Part shown: piece after piece, positions 56,290 to 64,000 of the stretch
Position numbering within the stretch: position 1 is the stretch's first letter
How the letters are laid out: each line of letters begins with the position of its first letter
DNA from: Chelydra serpentina
Lineage: Eukaryota; Chordata; Testudines; Chelydridae
Assembly: GCA_037349315.1 (NCBI GenBank)
Contig: JBAIAC010000024.1
Span: 34,335,501-34,399,500, forward strand
DNA length: 64,000 bases
Reading direction: 5' to 3'
Notes under the pieces: model-generated
The model's database searches: none
Seen by the model: the letters and a program-made list of their open reading frames with translations, nothing else
What the model was told of the DNA's origin: nothing
Position numbers and translations under genes: made by a program

Positions 56290-57085
56290 TCAGTCACAGC
56301 ACTGAACTGGTTTATAGTAAAGGTAAAACAAGATTACACAAAAAGCCATAGGTTTAAGTGATACCAAGTACTAGGAGTAAAGGTAGAAAGGTTTACAAAC
56401 AAAGGTGTACAAACAAAGAAAGGCAAGAATACGCTTTCTAAAGTGTGCAGACTTAATTTAGCAAACTGCAGTCTTCATTCAAGGTAGTTTCCTCAACAAT
56501 ATTCCTTTTCCAGCAATGGCTGATTAGCTCATAACCAGGCCATGGCTTTCCTTCTCTCCTCAGGTGAATGATAACTTAGTCTTTGTGTGTGTCCTTATAT
56601 TTCAAAGTCTGCCTTTCTTTCCAGGGTCAAATTGATCCCCTGGAATTCAATCTGTTGTTTCCTCCAGGAGACCATCTCCAATTTGATTAAGGTGTCCCCT
56701 GGTGTATTCCAATGTGATGGTTCCTGCTGCCATTTTACAATGTAACTGTCCCTATAGTAATTCCTCATGCCAAATGACTGGGAATTGTCCTTCCTTCTGT
56801 TTACCACATACATAAATTGCAATCCCATCATCGCTGATCAACCCTGCTTTGTTTTTATTCAACTCCTGGGCAGACCTGTTTTATACTTTGTTCAAATACA
56901 GACTTTAAAATCCAATATCAGAGGCCATCCACATTCAGCATTGTCACATACATTTCACAAGGATATTATTGACCAGTCTGTTGTAACTTGTCAAATGATA
57001 CCTCACAAGACCTATTTTGTATAAATATTTATTGCAATAGTGTGTAGGGTGTGAATACAAGGGTACCTAGGGTCACACGCAGGTC
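56290..57085. repeat. Old long interspersed repeat, class unresolved
   Basis: The segment from about 'TTTCAGTCACAGCACTGAAC' to 'AAGGGTACCTAGGGTCACAC' resembles a dispersed sauropsid repeat that I recall, by its order of blocks (AAAGCCATAGGTTTAAGTGA near 56342, then TTGTATAAATATTTATTG near 57016). I cannot decide between an LTR and a DNA element. No coding capacity. Confidence 0.4.
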
Positions 57086-57724
57086 TGACATAATGCAATT
57101 TAATTCCCAGAGAACGTAAAAGACAACAAACAGGAATCAAGATGAAATGAGCAACACTTGAGGAAGTACAAAGGTATAATGAGATCATGTTCGCTGTTAG
57201 AATAGGATGATATCAGATCATGCTTTCAATACCACAAAATAGTTGGGGTTTGATCAAACTGTAACAAGCTAAAACTCCATGCAGAGCAAAACATAGCATA
57301 AAAGCATTAAAATCTTTGAAAGTGAAAGCCTCACCATCTTAGTGCTGATCTATTGATGGCCTTGTGTGGGTGTGCCAAAGAGGAGAGAAGGTGTAAGAAA
57401 CTCCCATCATTTCACCATGCCTGCTAGGCGTAGTTCAGCTGTCTGGACACAGGAGCACAAAATATAGTGCTAGGAGGGCACTAACCAGGCCAGAACGGGT
57501 GTGGCTATGGTCCAACCTTCCTGCACACTGGTAAGTGCTTGCAGGTGAGCACAGTTACACCTTTTAACAGATATAGCAAGACCTACTCCTGATCAGATTT
57601 CCCAGCCCCTCTGTTCTGCATTATACAGGTGAAATAGCTCTGTCTACCATTGGCAGAGATCTAGATATGCTTTAAAGATTTTCAGGATATTAATATACTA
57701 GAAACACCTAACTAGCTATTTACA

Positions 57725-57990
57725 TGAGCACCTCACAATCATTAATGGATTTTATCCTCAACCCCTGTGAGAGGTAGGGTGTCATTATCCCCATTTTACA
57801 GATGGAGAATTGAAGCATGGGGTAGATTAAGGCCCAGACCACAAAAAGATTTAGGCACCGAACTCCTATTGAAATCAATGTGAGTTAGGCCCCTAAATAC
57901 CTTTAAGGATCTGGGCCTAAGTGTCCAAGATCACATAGGAAGCCAGTGTGTGGGCAGGGAGTTGAACCTAAGTCTTACAAATTTTAGTGT
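57725..57990 (+). mobile_element. MIR-type SINE, split by a MITE
   Basis: The left part (CATTATCCCCATTTTACAGA, TGGAGAATTGAAGCATGGGG) and the right part (AAGTGTCCAAGATCACATAG, GAAGCCAGTGTGTGGGCAGG) are consecutive MIR segments. They are separated by the 87-bp element at 57831-57917. Confidence 0.8.
57831..57917. mobile_element. 87-bp palindromic MITE inserted in a MIR
   Basis: It starts GGCCCAGA, ends TCTGGGCC, and is imperfectly palindromic along its whole length (left AGATTTAGGCACCGAACTCC, right GTTAGGCCCCTAAATACC). TAA lies on both sides (57828-57830 and 57918-57920), and removing it restores the MIR, so these are the exact ends. The 3-bp TAA duplication fits a Harbinger-type MITE. Confidence 0.85.
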
Positions 57991-58807
57991 AATGTCCATT
58001 CCAATAGCCCACCTACCACTATGCTATAACTGCCTATCCAACAGCTCTGAAAGAGAAGACAGATATGCTGCTCATGTGCACATTGCCACTGAGTAACACT
58101 ATATTATTGAAAATCCCAGAGAAAGAATTTTACTGTTCATCTGAATGTCAAACTGGAGAGTGGATGGCACATGTACTGCCACGGGGTGAGTTATTCTGTG
58201 CTTCTTTCTTTCTCACTCTTTTTAAAGAAAAACATGTACATTCCTTTAAGGAATATTGCAGCATTTCTTTATCTCCTGGTTTCTTTGTGCAGTTGCAGGC
58301 AGATTTCATAGTGAATGCACGCATCTTTCCCTGTCATCCCCCTAAGAGGTCTCCAGTTTGAAGCATTTCTCTTTTGGAGTGCCCAGTAGGTCCCTTCAAG
58401 GGTTAATATGTGCCTGTTAATCATCCAGTACACAAGCAGGATTTCTGTTTTTTTAGATAAACGAGAGAGTTCCGTTCTTTGTATCAATACTGAACAATTA
58501 ACAGTGGCCTGGACCAAAACTGCAGGCAAGTAGTTCAACACTCAGGTTACGGACAGGAATAGCACTCACAGTATCTATCCCATAATACTCTGTTTACATG
58601 GTAGAGGTTACAGGGCATAAAGCCAAACATTCTCAGCTGAGGGTGCAAACTGGCTGCAGAATCAGGTAGACATATTTTGTCACTTAACTTGACAGCTTGG
58701 TTGCAAAAAAGGTTCATTCTCGGTAGAATTAGTTGCTAAAAACTTATTTTAAAAAAATCACAAACAACATAATGTTACCAAGCACCATCGAGGCAGTTGG
58801 GAATATC

Positions 58808-59492
58808 CAGTATACTCCCAATTATCCAAATAGCCATGGGAACATGGATTTTATTCAGATACTCAGGAATTTGAATAATTGAGAGGGCAGGAGCCATTCA
58901 GCAGCAGAGTGGCCTCCCCTGCAGCCTGGGTTTTGGCCTCTGCCTCTTCCTCACAGTCCTGACCAGGAGTTTCTGCTCTGCCCACCACGACTCCAGTCTT
59001 CTCTGCACCTTGCATCTGCAGGGATTGGGTGTCCCCAGCCTAGTAGCAGCCAGGAAGCCCTCTGCAACTGCTGTCATGGCCCCACTTACTCATTCCTGTG
59101 ACAGTGGTCTGCCACAGGAGCCATTCAGCAGCAGGGTGGCCTCCCCTGCCACTAGGATGACCAGATGTCCTGATTTTATAGGGACAGTCCCGATATTTGG
59201 GGCTTTGTCTTATATAGGCTCCTATTACCCCCCGCCCCCACTCCCTGTCCCGATTTTTCACACTTGCTGTCTGGTCACCCTACCTGCCACAGAGTCTAGT
59301 TGTCCTCCTCGCAGTCCTGGCCCAGGGACTCTGATTAATTATTTGAACCTTGGCATTATCCAAATCCCTCCCTTGTCCCCCAGCATGAGATCACTGCCCT
59401 CTGCAGCATGCATCTCATGCTGCAGGACAAGGAAGGGGTTCAGATAAGGGGAGGTTCAGATAATAGGGTTTTGGAAAAACAGAAGCATACTG
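58808..59492. mobile_element. pogo/Tigger-like element with a nested MITE
   Basis: The left end CAGTATACTCCCAATTATCC and the right end GCATACTG are inverted over the first bases. Internal GGTTCAGATAA motifs near 59438 and 59451 recall Tigger ends. TA follows the right end; the left base pair is TC, probably mutated. No DDE transposase is preserved. A 24-base segment containing GCCATTCAGCAGCAG occurs twice (58892 and 59119), an internal duplication. Confidence 0.5.
59153..59282. mobile_element. MITE of the TAGGGTGACCAGA family, copy 2
   Basis: It starts TAGGATGACCAGATGTCC and ends GCTGTCTGGTCACCCTA. The inner block (GGGACAGTCCCGATATTTGG, CTTATATAGG) matches copy 1 at 8671-8777, and this copy is better preserved. 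It sits inside the pogo/Tigger-like element, so it is the younger insertion. Confidence 0.82.
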
Positions 59493-62400
59493 TAATTTAT
59501 GAAGGGAAGTAATGGCTAGGTGGAGCCCAGAGCTGCTAAAATGTTGGGCTCACCCAAAACAAGTTGGCCCTCCCCAAACTGACACTCCCTCTCTTTCTGG
59601 CATCCTCCAGCCAGACTCTTGTCTGTCTTCCACTCCTGGGTCCTGGATATTTCTTCCCGGTGAGGCAGAGCTGTCCCTCCCCCCAGGCAGCAGCAATCAC
59701 CTGTGTGCTGTACTGTTTCCTCAGTCAGTCATTGCTCTGATTGGGCACCCTGGGACTTGAAGTCCCAGTTCCAAAGATCCTGCCTTAATCTACTCTTGAT
59801 AGAAATGGGAAGCTGCCTCAAGCCCTGAATGTCACTCAAGGGGAGATGGACAAATACCCACACCAGATATTTAATATCAGTAGATATGTCCAGCTTCCCT
59901 ACACCTGAAACCTGTACAAAGCAGTGAAAGCCTCCAAAGATAAGTACCCCATAGCAGCCAAATTCCTCTTAGAGCAAATGTATTTTTAAAAACTTAAACA
60001 CTAGCAATGGGAATTAGTTAACTATCAGAACTTTTTTTCCCAAAGAGAACATTTAAACATTTCTAAATCAGATTTTTAAAAAATAATTACAAAAAGCTAT
60101 TCTGGCACAATTTCAGCCTCTCCAGCTATGCATGTGAATCTTTGAACACATGCAGCACTGGGCTTTTGCAAGAATGCATCCCTACAAGTTTCAATGTGCA
60201 AATGTATAAGATTCTTTGCAAACTGATCCTAAAAGTTTTATACATAAACATGAAATGCAAAAGCAATTATTTTAGATTCAGATCCAATGCCCACTGAAGT
60301 CAATGGGAATCTTTCAATGCATCCATTGGAAATGTACCTATGGTCTTAGGTGGAGTTGGCTTAAGACCATAGTTATTGTTCTCTATTGTGGGCTTGAGTA
60401 AAATATAGCAGGGCTGATGAGAAAACAAGCCTTCCTTTTCACAAAAAATTACAAAGTTTCAAAACTTTCATGACAACATTTTACTCAAATCCAATCCTTT
60501 TCTGAGAAACATTTCAGTTTTGACAAAACAGCATTTTTGATGGTAAAAAGTTGTGCTGAAGTGTTTTTGATCAGCTCTAACATACAGTTCTGCATAACAA
60601 CAAAAGAGAGAGAGAAGGAGAAAAGAATTGTGATTCCTTATAGATAAACAGGATGTACTGAGAGGCCACACACAACTAGTAAGAAGACATGGTGAAATCA
60701 GGCATAGACCAAGAGATGAACTATTTCAGCTGGGTATCAATGTGTCTTTTCTGTAACAATAAAGGCTTTAAAAGCAACCAGACAGCCAACACGTCTGGCA
60801 GGGAGGCTATTTTGTGTTAGTACTATCGAAATCTGGAAGGGAGATAGCAGGATCTCCAGTAATGAAAACACTATCTTATTAATACCCTAAATATTCGTGG
60901 AACATCTGCAAATCACAGTGGCATTTTAGGTTTATGCTTGCATTGTATCTAATTTGCTTATAGAGGCCTTTGGTTACAGCTAGGCATGACCCAAGATACT
61001 TTCCTTTAATAAATGGGTCCCTTAAAATTACCTTTTTGTTACAGAACACCTCACCCAGGTGGGAAGAAGATTCAGAAAGGGGATGTCATTAATAACCCAC
61101 TGACATATATCCTGCTTATTGAAGCTGACATGCTTTTTTTGCAAATTGACTGGCTGCAATTGTGAGGACATTACCTTGTACACTTGAGGCCCTGTCTCAG
61201 CAAGTACAATAAAAGTTGTTCAGCTTTCCGTGCTACCTGTCCTTGGTGCATTGAATCAGCATTTCTGGTCATATTACTGTTCTTCTGAAAAGAAATACTT
61301 CCAGAGATGTGGAGCCAGCACTTCTTCCATAGAGCAGGATGAATAGAAATGTTGAGTTATAATGGTAAAGGGCATATGGCAGGAAGGAGGATTTTAGAGA
61401 CCATTGATAGCTGGGACATGGCTCCATGACTCCCTCTATATAAAACTGGTCAATGTTGTAAAGTTGTAGAAGGTACGCAGCCAGTTCTCTTCTTGTACTA
61501 AGGCGTGCCACCTCTAAAACCCCATCATCACAGTACTTTGCATTTATGCATCACCCTTCCTTTCACAATTAATCAAGCCTCATGCAGTAACATGCCTGGG
61601 AGTCGGGTATTGTTACACCCTGTTTACGGATTGTAAAGTGTGAGAGAGAGATTTGGGGGGGGAGGGTAAATGTTCAAATCCCACCCTCTATATGTGGACT
61701 TGTGCACACACATACAGAGGAGCAAGTGTTAGAATATTCATCCCCCAAACCCCTTGTCACTGAGTATCTGTAAATCAGTTGTAGTCGGTCACAAACAAAC
61801 AAAAGTGAAATAAGTAAAGCTTTAATCCCGGACTCTATAGAAATTTTTGTACATGGGTGGCTTTGTTTTTGCCAGATACACAATTAACACTGGTTGGAAG
61901 GATCTGTGCTAGTATAATTTAAAATACGGTTATCATCACCATTATAATTTGTAACAACAATTGTCTTCTAAATTGAAATAATTTCACTGCAGAAAGATAA
62001 TGAAATCACTTTATTGGTTTACTTTAGTCCTACAAAGTGAACTTTAGTTATTTGTAGCTGGGTTTTAAAACTCAAACAAGTGCTCATAATCCCAGTTCCA
62101 CTGTGTGCCAGCTACAGGGAACGAATGCAATTTTATCTCCAAGGGCAGCAGTTAAGCTCTCTTCCTTCATTCTTTTGAGCTCCGGTCTGCCACCCTTACT
62201 CACACAGAGTAGTACCTTACTCCACAAGAATTCCAACTGAAATCATTTCAGCTATTTATGTAGTAAGGGACTAATCCACATTATGTAAAAATTGTCAGAA
62301 TCTGGCCCTTTAATTATAATCTTGTAAATTATTGTTTATAACTTTCCTACCACCAATCAATCAGATTGCTCTGCTTGTTCTAGAACATGGGAGAATGGTG

Positions 62401-62863
62401 ATCCAGAACAAAGAAGTGAGCAAATAAACATATTCGCCCCAGTCTGTGAACTGGCCTAATATCTTAAATCATTGTTATGATACAGTGAACTCCATTTTAG
62501 TTGTGATAATGCTTGAGAGAGTTTAGTTGAAGGTGAGGAAATCCTTTAGGGGCCTCCTTTCCTTCCACCCTCCCGCTTCTAAACAAGTTAATAAAGAAAC
62601 TTTACCAGGGTGCCTTAATCTTCTTATTTTCAAATTATCCTCTGAAGAAATCTGTGACAAACACATTGTCCTGTAAAAACAACAGGCATATTCTGATTTC
62701 ATACCTTCCTAAATCAAGAGCAAATCAGTTTCATTAGTGTAAAAATGGTGTAAGTGTGAGAGGAATCAGGCCCATGGATTTATCTATAGGAAATATACTG
62801 TAAGCATAGTTGCATTTTAATACATATTTAAATATTGTTATATAAAATATATTATGCTTGCAG

Positions 62864-62978
62864 ACTTGAGAAAGAAATTGAAGCTCTGGAAAAAGAAGAG
62901 ATGAAAATCTCAGTTAATGAACAAGCAATTTTAAAGAAGCTTAAATCAGTTGAGAGAACAGCAGAAGATATCTTAAAG
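62864..62978 (+). CDS. PALMD: Palmdelphin, fourth coding exon
   Basis: 115 nt: it completes the split Arg codon, then reads LEKEIEALEKEEMKISVNEQ and AILKKLKSVERTAEDILK, the last part of the N-terminal coiled coil and a motif strongly conserved in palmdelphin (AILKKLKS.ERT.EDI). Its acceptor is TATGCTTGCAG. The donor is AAG|GTTGGT, a weak site, but homology to palmdelphin ends exactly there. Reading on gives a stop codon at 63054-63056 with no family resemblance. The four exons total 372 nt, 124 codons. The long C-terminal part of the protein lies to the right of the window. Confidence 0.9.
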
Positions 62979-64000
62979 GTTGGTGTTACAACACTTCGGA
63001 AACAGGATTCTTTACTAAAATCTATTTGTTATAATAAAGAATTAAAGAGGAATTGAATGGATCATGGGACTGATAATAAGATACGGGGCATTTCACCTCA
63101 TTAGTTCAAATCTCTAACACAGAAGAGTGACCCAAAGATTACACCATCCAATAGGTACATGATCTATATGGAAAGAGTTTGGTGGTTTCAGCCCATTACT
63201 CAATGGAAAAAATATCTACAGCACATCACAAAATCGCACACTGCAATTGACAGCTTTGCTGGCAATCTCAGCAGAGAGGGCAAGGAACGAATAATGAGCA
63301 TGGACACTGTGCTACCTACACTCTTGAGATGGTCACTCCAAGCAACTATATTGTGACAACTACCTTGTCTCTCTAGGGACTGACGGGGCTACAGCTACAC
63401 TATATTGTGCACCTGTCATAGATCCCAACTGCACTTACAATAAAAATCTTATGGTACCATTAATCATTAGTCAGCTATGCTGATAACACGTCAACAGCAT
63501 TTTTAAAAACCCTCTTATCTCCCACTTGAAATAAAAGAGAAGCCTTACCCCCATAACTTCAGGAAAACCCTATCTAAACAGATTTTCAGCAATCTGCCTG
63601 AAAGTCAGCAATCTTGGGGCCAGATTGCACAACACTTGCTCATGCAAATAGACTCTCTGACGTCAGTGAAACTACTCACAGCCACAATTGCCCTGTGGCT
63701 TTGTCAGCTCCAGGGGGAAAAGTAATTCCTGAAGTGAGGGCCCTCCACTAAGAACACCCCATCCTCCACACTCCAGAAGTACAACTCTATTGGTTGTTCT
63801 CCAGTGCCGCGTGAAACTATGAGAGAGGCCGTCAGGAGCCAGACTCTCAGGGGATAGATAAGGCATGCTGGCAGAGTGGAGTGGGAAAGCTTGCCCCGCC
63901 ACTGCAACTGTCCTGTTGAGAGGTTATTTCCATTTCCAGGTATCTTCCAGTTCAAACTGAGGTACACAAAATCTTGAACAGCTGTGCAGTAGAAAAGTCT
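62979..64000 (+). other. PALMD: PALMD intron 4 (partial)
   Basis: Intron sequence to the window edge. No further exon with paralemmin character is seen, and no clear repeat. Confidence 0.6.

Larger units (their letters stand above)
51327..62863 (+). other. PALMD: PALMD intron 3
   Basis: An 11.5-kb intron ending TATGCTTGCAG. It holds two hAT elements, a 36-bp tandem array, MIR, palindromic MITEs and a pogo/Tigger-like element, each listed separately. Stretches such as 53312-54500 and 59500-62830 show nothing I can name. The latter has MITE-like snippets near 60285-60320 (CACTGAAGTCAATGGGAATC). Confidence 0.8.

Noticed and set aside
62835..63056. PALMD frame continuing to the stop at 63054
   Set aside because: After codon AAG at 62976-62978 the residues no longer resemble the family, and a GT donor is present. 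It is treated as intron.
1..64000. CRISPR arrays, operons, insertion sequences of bacteria
   Set aside because: Spliced genes, LINEs, SINEs and poly(A) signals show vertebrate DNA, and no regularly spaced repeat-spacer pattern exists.

Overview
This is vertebrate nuclear DNA, most likely from a turtle (probably a cryptodire). The evidence is the repeat set: CR1/L3 LINEs, a SINE whose tRNA-like head is joined to a CR1-like tail, many short palindromic MITEs, several non-autonomous hAT families with 8-bp target duplications, and an almost intact PIF/Harbinger element. The genes have introns and are sparse. There is no operon, CRISPR array or other prokaryotic feature.

Positions 1-40486 are repeat-rich intergenic DNA. 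They hold an old CR1/L3 LINE (400-1083), a 948-bp hAT element (5612-6559), a complete 5,054-bp Harbinger element (9412-14465), a young CR1 3' end (15496-15966), MIR-type SINEs, a MITE made of three hairpins (24676-24972), a solo LTR (27299-28528), a stack of four transposons inserted into or against one another (29152-31654), and an 86-bp perfect palindrome beside a SINE (35434-35752).

The Harbinger element is the most complete mobile system here. It has TAA target duplications, about 31-bp inverted ends, a rightward two-exon gene for a Myb/SANT-like DNA-binding protein, and a leftward single-exon DDE nuclease with its catalytic triad visible. The two genes converge on opposed poly(A) signals 28 bp apart. 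In Harbinger systems the Myb-like protein and the nuclease act together at the ends. An antisense reading frame lies in the Myb-gene intron, and two tRNA-like modules lie upstream of the nuclease.

Positions 40487-62978 carry four consecutive coding exons (+ strand, 372 nt, 124 codons) of a paralemmin-family gene, identified as palmdelphin (PALMD). They encode the start methionine and the N-terminal coiled coil; the rest lies beyond the right edge. The introns are about 5.6, 5.0 and 11.5 kb and contain further hAT, LINE, MIR, MITE and pogo/Tigger-like insertions.

All calls were made by eye. Repeat class names rest on recognised ends, target duplications and remembered consensus features, not on a database search.
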